Source: Bradyrhizobium sp. B124 (GTDB lineage Bacteria; Pseudomonadota; Alphaproteobacteria; Rhizobiales; Xanthobacteraceae). From it: a DNA stretch of 64,000 nt. Each line of letters begins with the position of its first letter. Position 1 is the first letter of the stretch. A program made the position numbers and the translations under genes. The stretch is taken from the NCBI RefSeq assembly GCF_038967635.1, contig NZ_CP152413.1, positions 4,592,001-4,656,000 on the forward strand, in the 5' to 3' direction. The notes under the pieces are model-generated. The model did not search any database and had not been told where the DNA came from. It saw only the letters and a list, made by a program, of their open reading frames with translations. Positions 1-8,419 of this stretch are shown here, piece after piece.

Positions 1-377
1 TGATTGCTATCGTCGTCGATCGCCTGCTTGCCGAGGATGACGAGGCCGGGCTGCTCCGCCTCGACGACCGCCTTGAGAATCTTGGCCACCGCGAGCGGTT
101 CGACATTGCCTTCGGCCTTGACCAGGATGCCGCGGTCGGCGCCCATCGCAAGCCCGGTGCGAATGGTCTCGGAAGCCTGCGCCGGTCCGATCGACACCAC
201 CACCACTTCGGTCGCCTTGCCGGCTTCCTTCAGCCGCAGCGCTTCCTCGACGGCGATCTCGTCGAACGGGTTCATCGACATCTTGACGTTGGCGAGCTCC
301 ACGCCCGATCCATCGCTCTTGACGCGGACCTTGACGTTGTAGTCGACGACCCGCTTTACCGGCACAAGAACCTTCAT
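1..377 (-). CDS. etfB: Electron transfer flavoprotein subunit beta, N-terminal part (cut by window edge)
   Basis: Reading the reverse strand from the ATG at 377 gives [17 protein letters not shown], then [18 protein letters not shown] and a stretch on [20 protein letters not shown], which is the classic N-terminus of EtfB. About 125 of the usual ~249 residues are present and the frame is open at the left edge. EtfB with EtfA forms the FAD- and AMP-binding heterodimer that takes electrons from acyl-CoA and other dehydrogenases and passes them to ETF-ubiquinone oxidoreductase. A GAAAGAGGATCG purine-rich stretch lies just upstream of the start. The partner etfA would be expected beyond the left edge, as in most alphaproteobacteria; that is inference. 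Confidence 0.93.
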   Translation of the reverse strand, partial: MKVLVPVKRVVDYNVKVRVKSDGSGVELANVKMSMNPFDEIAVEEALRLKEAGKATEVVVVSIGPAQASETIRTGLAMGADRGILVKAEGNVEPLAVAKILKAVVEAEQPGLVILGKQAIDDDSN

Positions 378-465
378 CGATCCTCTTTCGCTTTGATTTT
401 ATGGGTTTCGGTTGGCTGGCGCGGAACCTAAAGGTCCCGTACCCCCCGGTCAACGCGGCAAAGCC

Positions 466-486
466 AAAAAACCGTCCCCCGGTTTT
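466..486 (-). terminator. Intrinsic terminator after the adenosyltransferase gene
   Basis: On the minus strand AAAACCG, a five-base loop and CGGTTTT form a seven-pair stem that runs into a block of six T. It starts 9 bp after the stop of the adenosyltransferase gene, the right place for a Rho-independent terminator separating that gene from etfB. Confidence 0.6.
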
Positions 487-494
487 GAACCAGT

Positions 495-1067
495 TTAGCG
501 GTTCTGGCCCGGCACCCACAACACGTCACCGGCCCCTTTATTGTTCTGGAAGCGGCTGGCAACGAACAGGAAATCGGACAGTCGGTTCATATACTGGATG
601 CCAGCGGCATTGACCGTCTCGTCCGGCCGGGCTGCGAGTTCCACCATGATCCGTTCCGCGCGGCGACATATCGTCCGGGCGAGATGCAGATATGCAGAAG
701 CCGGCGTCCCGCCGGGCAGCACGAACGAGGTCAGCGGCGCCAGCTGGTCGTTGAGGCTGTCGATGTCATGCTCGAGCCGCTCGACCTGGCTCGCCAGCAT
801 CCGCAGACGCTCAGTCTTGCCCTCGCGCTCGGGCACCGCAAGGTCGGCGCCGAGATCGAACAGATCGTTCTGGATCCGGCCGAGCATCGCATCGACCTCG
901 GGGCTGTCGGCCAGATGCAGCCGCACCACGCCGATCGCGGCATTGGTCTCGTCGACGGTGCCATAGGCGGCAACCCGCAGATCGTATTTCGGTCGCCGCT
1001 CGCCGGAGCCGAGCGCGGTGGTGCCGTCATCGCCGGTGCGCGTGTAGATCCGATTGAGAACGACCAT
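495..1067 (-). CDS. Cob(I)alamin adenosyltransferase, PduO type
   Basis: A 190-residue protein that should transfer the 5'-deoxyadenosyl group of ATP to cob(I)alamin to make adenosylcobalamin. The ATP-binding N-terminal motif TRTGDDGTTALGSGERRPK (residues about 8-26) and the helical-bundle motif RTICRRAERIMVELA near residue 130, followed by MNRLSDFLFVASR, are those of PduO-type ATP:corrinoid adenosyltransferases; the length is normal for the family. It lies between a small membrane protein gene and etfB on the same strand. The coupling with etfB is common in rhizobia, where adenosylcobalamin serves methylmalonyl-CoA mutase and other enzymes; the physiological link is inferred. Confidence 0.92.
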   Translation of the reverse strand: MVVLNRIYTRTGDDGTTALGSGERRPKYDLRVAAYGTVDETNAAIGVVRLHLADSPEVDAMLGRIQNDLFDLGADLAVPEREGKTERLRMLASQVERLEHDIDSLNDQLAPLTSFVLPGGTPASAYLHLARTICRRAERIMVELAARPDETVNAAGIQYMNRLSDFLFVASRFQNNKGAGDVLWVPGQNR

Positions 1068-1118
1068 GGCCGTGATCCCCTAAGGTTTGCGCCTCGCGCA
1101 CTTTTGCTCAAAACGCGT

Positions 1119-1313
1119 CTACCGCCCCATCGCCCAGACCGCGATCATCGCGATGACGATGGCGACGAACTGGAGCAGCACGCGCAGCCGCATCAGCTTC
1201 TGCGATGTGTTCGGCGAGCCGCCCTTCATCATGTTGACGAGGCCGAGCAGGAGCACCAGCGCGACGGCGCCGACGGCAACGGGAAGAATGATCGTGCTGA
1301 GGACAGATGTCAT
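1119..1313 (-). CDS. Small two-helix membrane protein (HIG1-like, twin transmembrane)
   Basis: A 64-residue protein starting MTSVLSTIILPVAVG. Two hydrophobic helices (about residues 6-26 and 42-62) flank a short loop reading NMMKGGSPNTSQKLMRLR, which is the signature of the twin-transmembrane HIG1-domain-like proteins found beside the cobalamin adenosyltransferase gene in many alphaproteobacteria. The longer upstream reading of the same frame (to 1382) adds 23 residues rich in Cys and lacking a membrane-protein start, so the ATG at 1313 is preferred. The family has a cytochrome oxidase-associated role in mitochondria; a role here is not established. Confidence 0.82.
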   Translation of the reverse strand: MTSVLSTIILPVAVGAVALVLLLGLVNMMKGGSPNTSQKLMRLRVLLQFVAIVIAMIAVWAMGR

Positions 1314-1395
1314 CTGCGGTACATAACACCGCAGGACGCGGACTTCCACACAGGCGGCGCATGCAACCAACTGGCTTTTCACGGCGTAATATCAG

Positions 1396-2340
1396 ATGCT
1401 GGGTCCGTCCTCGGACCGAGCGGTTTTCGACAATGCCGGGTGGAATGTGAAGCAGCTTCGTTACGTCTACCACGTCGTGATGGATGCCTTTTACACGTTC
1501 CTCGCCGACGACGGCTGGGCGATCGCGAGCCACATCGCGCTGTCGACCCTGATGGCGCTGTTTCCGTTCCTGATCGTGCTGACGTCGGTGGCCGGCTTCT
1601 TCGGCTCCAACGAGCTTGCCGACCAGGCCGTCGGTCTGTTGCTGCAGGTCTGGCCGCAGCAGGTCGCCGAGGCGCTGTCCGGCCAGATCCACGACGTGCT
1701 GACCAACACCCGCGGCGGCATCCTGACCATCGGCGCGGTGCTCGCGGTATACTTCGCCTCCAACGGCGTCGAGGCGCTGCGGGTGGCGCTCAACCGCGCC
1801 TATGCCGTGATCGAGCCGCGGCGCTGGTACTGGCTGCGGCTGGAATCGATCGGCTACACGCTGGTCGCGGCGTTCACCTCTCTCGCGATGGCCTTCCTGA
1901 TCGTGCTCGGGCCGCTGATCATCGAGGCGGCGCGGCGCTATATTCCGTTCTTCGTCGAATCGAACGAGAGCCTGCTCAACACCGCCCGTTACGGCATCAC
2001 CGTGCTGGCGCTGGTCGTCGCGCTCTTCATCCTGCACGCCTGGCTGCCGGCGGGCCGCCGCGGCTTCACGCAGATCCTGCCCGGCATCATCTTCACCATA
2101 GTGGCGTCGCTGATCTCGGGCATCGGCTTCGGCATGTATCTGGCGCGCTTCGCCAACAACTACGTCACGATGTATGCGGGGCTCGCCTCGGTGGTGATCG
2201 CGCTGGTGTTCCTGTATTTCATCGCCGCGATCTTCGTGTTCGGCGGCGAGCTGAACGCGGCGATCATCAAGTCGCGGCTGCCGCACGGCGTGCCGCTTCA
2301 AGCAGCGCAGTCGCGAGCGCCCGCGGAGAAACAGGTTTGA
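1396..2340 (+). CDS. YihY/virulence factor BrkB family membrane protein
   Basis: A 314-residue integral membrane protein with about six hydrophobic segments, starting near residues 45-70 (ASHIALSTLMALFPFLIV) and ending near 285. The family motif ALSTLMALFPFL and the segment GGILTIGAVLAVYFASNG are typical of YihY/BrkB. Members were once called RNase BN in error and have no settled molecular function; some are linked to serum resistance or transport. Its last 74 bp overlap, tail to tail, the 3' end of the histidine kinase gene on the other strand, so the C-terminal tail after the last helix is coded against the receiver-domain tail. Confidence 0.88.
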   Translation: MLGPSSDRAVFDNAGWNVKQLRYVYHVVMDAFYTFLADDGWAIASHIALSTLMALFPFLIVLTSVAGFFGSNELADQAVGLLLQVWPQQVAEALSGQIHDVLTNTRGGILTIGAVLAVYFASNGVEALRVALNRAYAVIEPRRWYWLRLESIGYTLVAAFTSLAMAFLIVLGPLIIEAARRYIPFFVESNESLLNTARYGITVLALVVALFILHAWLPAGRRGFTQILPGIIFTIVASLISGIGFGMYLARFANNYVTMYAGLASVVIALVFLYFIAAIFVFGGELNAAIIKSRLPHGVPLQAAQSRAPAEKQV

Positions 2341-3562
2341 CCAGGAACGCGTCGGCGCCGGCGGCGCGCGCCGCGGCTTCGTCCTCGGCACGCCCGGAAA
2401 TCCCGACGATCACGATGCGGCCGTGCGGCGGCGGCAGCGCGCGGATGCGCTTGATGGCCTCGACACCGCCGATGCCGGGCAGCACCATATCCATCAGCAC
2501 GGCATCGAAGGCCCCCTGTCCGAGCCGGTCGGGCGCCCCCTCGCCCTGACCGATGAATTCGGCATGGTGGCCGAGCTCGGTCAGGATCGTGTTGAGCACG
2601 ACACGGCCGAACGGATTGTCCTCGACGCTGAGCAGCCGCAGCCCCTGCGATGAAGGCACCGCCGCGCCTTCGCTCGAGGACGCACCGGCCGGTCCTGCGG
2701 CTGAAGCCAGCACCACGTTGAGCGTGAAGACGGCGCCGCCGCCCTTGCGCTGGGCCACGACGATGTCGCCGCCCATGGCGCGCGCGAGCTGCTTCACCGA
2801 GGACAGGCCGAGCCCGGCGCCGCCGAACCGCGCGGCGATCGAGACATTGGCCTGCGAGAACGGCCGGAACAGGCGCTTGACCTCCGATAGCGTCAAGCCG
2901 ATGCCGCTGTCGGAGATCGCAAAGACAACCCCGATCCTGCCGTCGGCCTTTCTCTTGGCCGCCCCCTTGGCCGCGCGCGCCGGCGCGACGTGCAGCTCGA
3001 TGCTGCCCTGCTCGGTGAACTTGACGGCGTTGTCGATCAGGTTCTCCAGCGCCGCGCGCAGCCGGACGGGATCGCCGACCGCAAACGCCGGCAACTTGGC
3101 GGAGATCTCGACCGAGGCCCGCAATCCCTTGGCTGCCGCGCGTCCGGCCAGCGAATCCCCGGCGTGGCGCGCCAGCGTGCGCAGGTCGAAGAAGTCCTGC
3201 CGGATCTCGAGCCCCGGCCCCTCGCTCCGGGCAGCATCGACGAACAGGGTCGCAAGGTTAGCCAGATGCTCGGCGCCGGCCTTGATGGTATCGACCCAGC
3301 GCCGCTCGCGCTCGTCGAGATCCGATGTCGCGAGCAGGTTGCTGATCGCGAGGATTCCGGTCAGCGGGGTCCGGACCTCATGGGCAAAGGCGGCAAGCGC
3401 AGTCTCGATCAGGTCGGGACCGGCCTTGCGGGAGGCCTTCGGCGCAGTTCGCTTGCGGCCCGGCTTCGCGACCGTCTTGGTGACCGTCTTGGCGACGCTG
3501 GTCTTCGACGGCTCGCCCTTGGCTCGCCGCTTGTTGCGCCCTCCGCGCGATACTTTCGCCAT
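2267..3562 (-). CDS. Soluble hybrid histidine kinase with C-terminal receiver domain
   Basis: A 431-residue protein, ATG at 3562 chosen because the extra 26 residues upstream look non-coding. Residues 1-50 form a very basic Lys/Thr/Ala-rich tail (TSVAKTVTKTVAKPGRKR). A HisKA domain follows with H-box AFAHEVRTPLTG (His at about 61), then an HATPase_c domain with N box ENLIDNAVKF and G box FGGAGLGLSSVKQL, and then a receiver domain with phospho-acceptor Asp at about 358 in AVLMDMVLPG and Lys in FLVKPVS. No transmembrane segment or PAS/GAF sensor domain is visible, so the protein should be cytosolic and may take its signal from a partner. It is a His-to-Asp phosphorelay protein; no cognate regulator lies next to it. 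Confidence 0.88.
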   Translation of the reverse strand: MAKVSRGGRNKRRAKGEPSKTSVAKTVTKTVAKPGRKRTAPKASRKAGPDLIETALAAFAHEVRTPLTGILAISNLLATSDLDERERRWVDTIKAGAEHLANLATLFVDAARSEGPGLEIRQDFFDLRTLARHAGDSLAGRAAAKGLRASVEISAKLPAFAVGDPVRLRAALENLIDNAVKFTEQGSIELHVAPARAAKGAAKRKADGRIGVVFAISDSGIGLTLSEVKRLFRPFSQANVSIAARFGGAGLGLSSVKQLARAMGGDIVVAQRKGGGAVFTLNVVLASAAGPAGASSSEGAAVPSSQGLRLLSVEDNPFGRVVLNTILTELGHHAEFIGQGEGAPDRLGQGAFDAVLMDMVLPGIGGVEAIKRIRALPPPHGRIVIVGISGRAEDEAAARAAGADAFLVKPVSPRALATALLEAARRAAAAT

Positions 3563-3889
3563 GATCTCCGTGACCCCGCCCCGCGGGCAGCATGGCATGC
3601 CAGGAGCGGCAGAGTCACGGCGCCCTTTGGGTTTAGCCAAGGCAAGTCAGGATGATGGTAACCAGTCCATCCACCCGCGGTATCTCACCCGCTTGCGGGA
3701 AGGGCTGTCGGACATGGCACTTGGCTGACAGCCATATGCGATAGCCTGCCGTCGCAGGGACGCGCCGTCAAAATATCGAAAACAACCCCATGCAAAGTAG
3801 CCGGCGGCTACCGGCGTTCGACACGGCAACTTGACACGTCGGGCAAATCAACGGCAGACTTCCATTATTCCGAAATCATGTGCAGCACG
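3563..3889. other. Gene-free stretch with sequence resembling dispersed rhizobial repeats
   Basis: No convincing coding sequence: the only ORF of note on the minus strand (3647-3829) has no recognisable content. The half near 3770-3870 contains AAATATCGAAAACAACCCC and TTGACACGTCGGGCAAATCA, phrases I associate from memory with degenerate sequences scattered through Bradyrhizobium intergenic regions. The upstream control of the histidine kinase must lie in the left part, but no clear promoter stands out. Confidence 0.4.
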
Positions 3890-4759
3890 CTAGAGCAAGC
3901 CGACCAGGCGGCGGATATCGGCCGGGCTCGCACCCTCGGCCCGCAGCTCGCGCAGCCCGGTCGCCCGGGTCGATTTCGACAGCTTTTGGCCGGCGGTGTC
4001 CCGGATCAGCGCATGGTGACGATAGGCCGGCACGGGCACGCCAAGCAGCTCCTGCAACAGCCGATGCACGCTGGTCGACCAGAACAGGTCAACGCCCCTG
4101 ACCACATCGGTGACGCCTTGCAGCGCGTCGTCAATCACGACCGAGAGATGGTAACTGGTTGGGGTCTCCTTGCGCGCCAGGATCACGTCGCCCCAGGCCT
4201 CCGGCCGGGCCGCCACGTCCCCGGTCTCGCCGGCCGGTCCCTCGCCGGCCTCCTGCCAGCGCAGGCCGCCGGCGCGCGCGCATGCCGCCGCCATGTCGAG
4301 CCGCAGCGCGAACGGCGCGCCCTGCCCGATCAGCCGGTCTCGCTGCTCGGCCGAGAGCGATTTCGCCGTTCCCGGATAGAGCGGCGCGCCATCCGGATCG
4401 CGCGGCCACGCGCTGGCGGACTCGCGGTCCGCGACCAGCCGCGCGATGTCGGCGCGGCTCTCGAAGCTCGGATAGACCAGCCGCTCGGCCGCCAGACGAT
4501 CGATCGCCGCGCCATAGGCGGCAAAATGCTCCGACTGCCGCCGCACCCGGGTCTCCCAGGCGATGCCGAGCCAGGCCAGATCCTCGTAGATCGCCTGCTC
4601 GAACTCGACCCGGCAGCGCGTCGCGTCGATGTCCTCGATCCGCAGCAGGAAGCGTCCGCCCGAATCGCGCGCCAGATCGTGGTTGAGCAGCGCCGAATAG
4701 GCGTGGCCGAGATGGAGGTAGCCATTCGGACTCGGTGCGAAACGGAAAACGGGTGGCAT
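3890..4759 (-). CDS. gluQ: Glutamyl-Q tRNA(Asp) synthetase (GluQRS)
   Basis: A 289-residue truncated glutamyl-tRNA synthetase paralogue that activates glutamate without tRNA and attaches it to queuosine at position 34 of tRNA(Asp). The start at 4759 begins MPPVFRFAPSPNGYLHLGHA, carrying the HLGH form of the class I HIGH signature; the second signature KLSKS is present near the C-terminus (GQKLSKSTRATGL). The anticodon-binding domain of true GltX is absent, and the length matches GluQRS. The upstream extension to 4852 is translated repeat sequence and is rejected. The gene is followed on the left by non-coding sequence. Confidence 0.92.
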   Translation of the reverse strand: MPPVFRFAPSPNGYLHLGHAYSALLNHDLARDSGGRFLLRIEDIDATRCRVEFEQAIYEDLAWLGIAWETRVRRQSEHFAAYGAAIDRLAAERLVYPSFESRADIARLVADRESASAWPRDPDGAPLYPGTAKSLSAEQRDRLIGQGAPFALRLDMAAACARAGGLRWQEAGEGPAGETGDVAARPEAWGDVILARKETPTSYHLSVVIDDALQGVTDVVRGVDLFWSTSVHRLLQELLGVPVPAYRHHALIRDTAGQKLSKSTRATGLRELRAEGASPADIRRLVGLL

Positions 4760-4775
4760 GGCGTTCGATCGCAGG

Positions 4776-4939
4776 TCATTGCCGGGCTCGACCCGGCGAT
4801 CCTTGTTTGGGCATGATCTTCGCGCAAACGCCTGGCGTTTGTCGCGAAGCAAAACCGGTTTCCACTTTTCCGGACCATGCGGCTGGACAAGACTCTGTTA
4901 CGATAGGAGATGGATACGCGGGTCAAGCCCGCGCATGAC
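4776..4939. repeat. Composite intergenic palindromic repeat block
   Basis: Three hairpin units in tandem: GTCATTGCCGGGCTCGACCC at 4776; a central unit with arms CTTCGCGCAAACGC and GCGTTTGTCGCGAAG around CTG (about 4819-4849), followed by AAAACCGGTTTCCACTTTTC; and GCGGGTCAAGCCCGCGCATG at the right end. They lie between the head-to-head gluQ and glycosylase genes. The phrases match, from memory, very common mobile-looking repeats of Bradyrhizobium intergenic DNA. Confidence 0.7.
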
Positions 4940-4960
4940 AAGCCGAATGCAGATCCCGCA

Positions 4961-5614
4961 ATGCTGATCCATCTCGAAACCCAGGCCGACCTTGACGAGG
5001 CGATCCAGAAGCTGGTCGACCAGGATCGCCGGCTGCGCCCGATCCTCGAACTGACCGGCATGCCGGCCATCCGGCAGCGCGAGCCGGGGTTTGCGGGGCT
5101 TGCCGCGATCGTCTGCGGCCAGCAGCTGTCGACCGCGAGTGCTGCCGCGATATGGGGCCGCGTCAGCCAGGCATTCGACCCGTTCCACCATGATGCGATC
5201 CGCAAGGCGCGGGCCGACCGGCTCGGCCGGCTCGGGCTCTCCGCGGCCAAGATCAAGACGCTGAAGCACATCGCGCGCGAGCTCGCCGAGGAGCGGCTGA
5301 ACCTCGACGTGCTCGCCAACGAAGAGGCCGATGCCGCGCACAACACGCTGACCGCGCTGCCCGGGATCGGCCCGTGGACCGCCGACGTTTATCTCTTGTT
5401 CTGCCTCGGCCATGGCGATGCGTGGCCGGCCGGCGACCTCGCCGTCCAGGAAGCGGTCAAGGTCGGGCTCGGGCTGAAGGAACGGCCGACGCCGAAGCAG
5501 ATGGCACCGCTTGCCGAGCCGTGGCGTCCGCTGCGCGGCGCCGCCGCGCATCTGTGGTGGGCATATTATCGCGTACTCAGGAATCGCGAAGGCGTGATCG
5601 CCGGCGCGAAGTAG
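4961..5614 (+). CDS. DNA-3-methyladenine glycosylase II family protein (AlkA/HhH-GPD)
   Basis: A 217-residue base-excision repair glycosylase that should remove alkylated purines from DNA. The HhH-GPD signature is complete: hairpin LPGIGPWTADVYLL, then WPAGDLAVQEAV with the catalytic Asp. An earlier motif, AAIVCGQQLSTASAAAIWGR, is the conserved helix of the family. The ATG at 4961 begins MLIHLETQADLDEAI; an upstream in-frame ATG at 4910 lies inside the repeat block and would add 17 residues of repeat translation, so it was not used. There is no N-terminal Ada domain and the protein is shorter than E. coli AlkA, as in the rhizobial form. Confidence 0.9.
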   Translation: MLIHLETQADLDEAIQKLVDQDRRLRPILELTGMPAIRQREPGFAGLAAIVCGQQLSTASAAAIWGRVSQAFDPFHHDAIRKARADRLGRLGLSAAKIKTLKHIARELAEERLNLDVLANEEADAAHNTLTALPGIGPWTADVYLLFCLGHGDAWPAGDLAVQEAVKVGLGLKERPTPKQMAPLAEPWRPLRGAAAHLWWAYYRVLRNREGVIAGAK

Positions 5615-5639
5615 GTCGTCGAGAAAACATTCCAACTGC

Positions 5640-7349
5640 GTGAACGCGTGTTATAGCATCAACAGACGAATACTCATTCAATTTGCCGGCCTCGCCCATT
5701 TTGCCCAGCACATCCTTCCTGCAAGGAGGACGGACCTGGTTTCACTTCGCACTCCGCTGACGCTTCTCCTGATATCCCTCGGGGCTATCGCCGCGGCGTG
5801 GTGGTGGCTGGGCATCCCGGTCAGCCTGGTGCGCGCTCCGATCGATCCGAGCGATAAAGTCCAGTGCATCTCCTACGCCCCGTTCCGCAACAATCAGACA
5901 TCACTTGCTCCCGCGACGCAGGTCACACCGGAACAGATCGCGGAAGATCTCGCGCAACTCGCGAAGATATCCGACTGCATCCGCACCTATGCGACCGATC
6001 TCGGTCTCGATCAGATTCCCGGGCTCGCAGCCAAGGCGGGGCTGAAAGTCATTCAGGGCATTTTCCTCGATCGGGACCGAAAGAAGAATGCAACGCAGGT
6101 CGAAACGGCGATACGCCTCGCCAAGGAATATCCCGACACGATCATCGCGCTCGTGGTCGGCAACGAGGTTTTGCTGCGCAAGGAAATGTCGCCGTCCGAC
6201 CTCGCCACCATGATCCGCTCGATCAAGGCGCAGGTTAGCGTTCCCGTCACCTATGCCGACGTCTGGGAGTTCTGGCTGAGCAATCGCGAACTTTCCGACG
6301 CCGTCGACTTCATCACGATTCACATCCTGCCGTACTGGGAGAACATCCCGATCCCCGCGGAACGTGCCGCTGCCCACGCTGACGAGATGCGCCGGCAGAT
6401 CGCGGCGGTTTTTCCGGGCAAGGAAATCTTTATCGGAGAAGTAGGCTGGCCGAGCGAGGGGCGCATGCGCGAGTCTGCGCTGCCGTCACGCGTCAATCAG
6501 GCGCGGGTGGTCTCGGAAGTGCTCGACCTCGCCCGGCGTGAGCATTTCCGCGTCAACCTGTTCGAGGCGTACGATGAAGGATGGAAGCGCGAGATCGAGG
6601 GCACGGTCGGCGGCTCCTGGGGCCTGTTCGATTCCGAAGAGCGAACACTGAAGTATCCGGCTGGCCTGCCGATCAGCAATTTTCCGTTCTGGAAACTGCA
6701 AATGTGCAGCGGAATGGCGTTGGCGATCCTGGTGTTCGGCGCGGCATGGCTGACCTTGCGCCGCAAGCCGAGGGAGCCAAAGGAAGCAAGGCTCGTGTCA
6801 TGGCTTGCGGTTGGACTCTCTGCGACCACAGCCGGAATCCTGTTCGGGGTCGCCGCGCAGCGACTGGTCTATGAAAGCTACGGCACCGGAGGCTGGCTTG
6901 TGTGGGGCTCGCTTCTTGTGGCGGCAACGGCCTCGCCGGTGTTCGGCGCCAACGCCCTGATGTCGGGCCGCGCACCGCCCAGCTTTGCCGAATTGCTGGG
7001 TCCGAGGGGCTACCACACTGAATCGATACTGGTGACGATGCACGGATTGGCCTTGATGGTCACCGCCGTGATCGGCACAGCGACAGCACTCGGCCTTATC
7101 TTCGACCCGCGCTTCATCGATTTTCCGTTCGCGCCCCTCACGATGGCGGCGGTGCCCTTTGCAGCCTTGACGCTGCTCAATCCTCCCGGGAAGGGAAACC
7201 GCCCTCTGGCGGAATCGATATTTGCCGGCATTTTCCTTGCAGCCGCAATCTACACAGGGCTCAACGAAGGGCCAGAGAATTGGCAGTCGCTGTGGACTTG
7301 CGCTGCCTTCATGTTGCTCGCGGTAACGTTATGGCGGGCCCGCGCCTGA
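5640..7349 (+). CDS. GH17-type membrane protein, beta-glucan synthesis/transglycosylation (NdvC-like)
   Basis: Up to 569 residues. A signal-anchor helix (about 37-55) precedes a periplasmic GH17 (beta/alpha)8 domain with both catalytic glutamates in their usual settings: acid/base Glu at about 176 in LVVGNEVLL and nucleophile Glu at about 267 in FIGEVGWPSEG. A C-terminal membrane domain of roughly six helices spans 360-569. This architecture recalls NdvC of Bradyrhizobium, which is needed for beta-1,6 linkages in cyclic beta-glucans; the exact orthology cannot be settled here. The annotated start is a GTG at 5640, but a perfect AAGGAGG at 5723-5729 is followed 6 nt later by an in-frame CTG at 5736, which would begin just before the first helix. 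The gene ends 8 bp from the convergent LysR gene. Confidence 0.82.
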   Translation: MNACYSINRRILIQFAGLAHFAQHILPARRTDLVSLRTPLTLLLISLGAIAAAWWWLGIPVSLVRAPIDPSDKVQCISYAPFRNNQTSLAPATQVTPEQIAEDLAQLAKISDCIRTYATDLGLDQIPGLAAKAGLKVIQGIFLDRDRKKNATQVETAIRLAKEYPDTIIALVVGNEVLLRKEMSPSDLATMIRSIKAQVSVPVTYADVWEFWLSNRELSDAVDFITIHILPYWENIPIPAERAAAHADEMRRQIAAVFPGKEIFIGEVGWPSEGRMRESALPSRVNQARVVSEVLDLARREHFRVNLFEAYDEGWKREIEGTVGGSWGLFDSEERTLKYPAGLPISNFPFWKLQMCSGMALAILVFGAAWLTLRRKPREPKEARLVSWLAVGLSATTAGILFGVAAQRLVYESYGTGGWLVWGSLLVAATASPVFGANALMSGRAPPSFAELLGPRGYHTESILVTMHGLALMVTAVIGTATALGLIFDPRFIDFPFAPLTMAAVPFAALTLLNPPGKGNRPLAESIFAGIFLAAAIYTGLNEGPENWQSLWTCAAFMLLAVTLWRARA

Positions 7350-7357
7350 AAACACAG

Positions 7358-8269
7358 CTAACCGCGCAGCCTGACGCGGTCCTCGCGCGCGCAATCGGTG
7401 ACGAAGCCGATGACGGCGCGCAATGAGGGGAGCTCGACCAGATCGGGATGGGCGAGCAGCCAGAGATCGGAGAGGCTCGACAGCTTTTGCGGAGCGACCC
7501 GAACCAGATCGGGATAGTCGGCCCCGACCAGACAGGACAGCGCGCAAATCCCGAGCCCGGCGCGCGCCGCCGCAAGCATGTCGCCCTGCGAGGAGCAGCG
7601 CATCACCAGCGTGCCCTGCCGCGTGATGACATCGCTCCACCGCGCCAGCCGCGCATTCGAGGCCTGGTCGGCAAATCCGATCACGCTGTGCCCCCGCCAC
7701 TCGTCCGGCCGCTCCGGCAGCTTGCGTCCAGCGGCATAACCGCGTGACGCGTAGAAGCCGGCGCCGAGCCGTCCGATCTTGCGCCCGATCAGGTTCTCGT
7801 CGCCGGCATCGACCGGCCGCAGCACAACGTCGGCCTCGCGACGCCGGACGCTCGCCGGAAACGGATGGGTGATGATCTCGAGCTGGATATTGGCGTGATC
7901 GTGCAGGAACGGCCCGAGGCGCGGCATCAGCCAATGCGCCGCCAGCGTCGCGCCGATCGACAGCTTCACGACGCCGCGGGCCTGCGCACCGGTGGCGGAC
8001 GCTGCGGCCTCCGCGCGCAGGGCCGCAGCCGCCATCACCTCGGTGTGCTCGCGGAACTTGCGGCCATGCGATGTCAGCGACAGGCCGTCATTCGAACGGG
8101 CGAACAGGCGGGTCCCGAGCTGCTTCTCGAGCGCCGCGACGTTGCGCCCGACGGTGGGGTGGCTGATGCGCAGCCGCCGCGCCGCCCCGGCAAAGCTGCG
8201 CGTCTCAGCCACGGCGACGAACGTCTTGCAAAGCTCCCAGTCCATGCCGCCGCCCGCGCCTTTGTTCAT
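7358..8269 (-). CDS. LysR-family transcriptional regulator
   Basis: A 303-residue regulator with an N-terminal winged helix-turn-helix (about residues 10-70; FAGAARRLRISHPTVGRNVAALEKQLGTRLF) and a LysR substrate-binding domain (about 95-295) with the two Rossmann-like lobes expected. It is transcribed away from the nitronate monooxygenase gene 150 bp off, the usual layout of a LysR regulator and its target, so it probably senses a substrate or intermediate of the 8.4-15.1 kb cluster. A second in-frame ATG at 8245 (MDWELCKTF) is an equally good start. Confidence 0.93.
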   Translation of the reverse strand: MNKGAGGGMDWELCKTFVAVAETRSFAGAARRLRISHPTVGRNVAALEKQLGTRLFARSNDGLSLTSHGRKFREHTEVMAAAALRAEAAASATGAQARGVVKLSIGATLAAHWLMPRLGPFLHDHANIQLEIITHPFPASVRRREADVVLRPVDAGDENLIGRKIGRLGAGFYASRGYAAGRKLPERPDEWRGHSVIGFADQASNARLARWSDVITRQGTLVMRCSSQGDMLAAARAGLGICALSCLVGADYPDLVRVAPQKLSSLSDLWLLAHPDLVELPSLRAVIGFVTDCAREDRVRLRG

Positions 8270-8285
8270 TTCTGGCCAATCAGCT

Positions 8286-8299
8286 GTTCAATATTGAAC
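8286..8299. promoter_or_regulatory. Palindromic operator candidate for the LysR regulator
   Basis: GTTCAATATTGAAC is a perfect 14-bp palindrome, AT-rich in a GC-rich background, and fits the T-N11-A pattern of LysR sites. It sits 17 bp upstream of the regulator's start codon and 121 bp upstream of the nitronate monooxygenase start, in the shared 150-bp divergent region, so it could serve both autoregulation and target control. Confidence 0.5.
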
Positions 8300-8419
8300 G
8301 TCATGACGCAGCCGTCCAGCCTTATATTGCCGCGCCAAGGGAGCCGCCGCTCCAGCCATCACAACAAATCGCGATCCGCCCCGGCACCGGCCGGGCGGCG
8401 CGCATGGAGGATCCGAACA

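Noticed and set aside
1108..2391. 427-codon minus-strand frame opposite the YihY-like gene
   Set aside because: His/Arg/Gln-rich shadow translation with no family features.
3647..3829. 60-codon minus-strand ORF in the gap beside the kinase
   Set aside because: No ribosome site, no recognisable content and it lies in repeat-like sequence.
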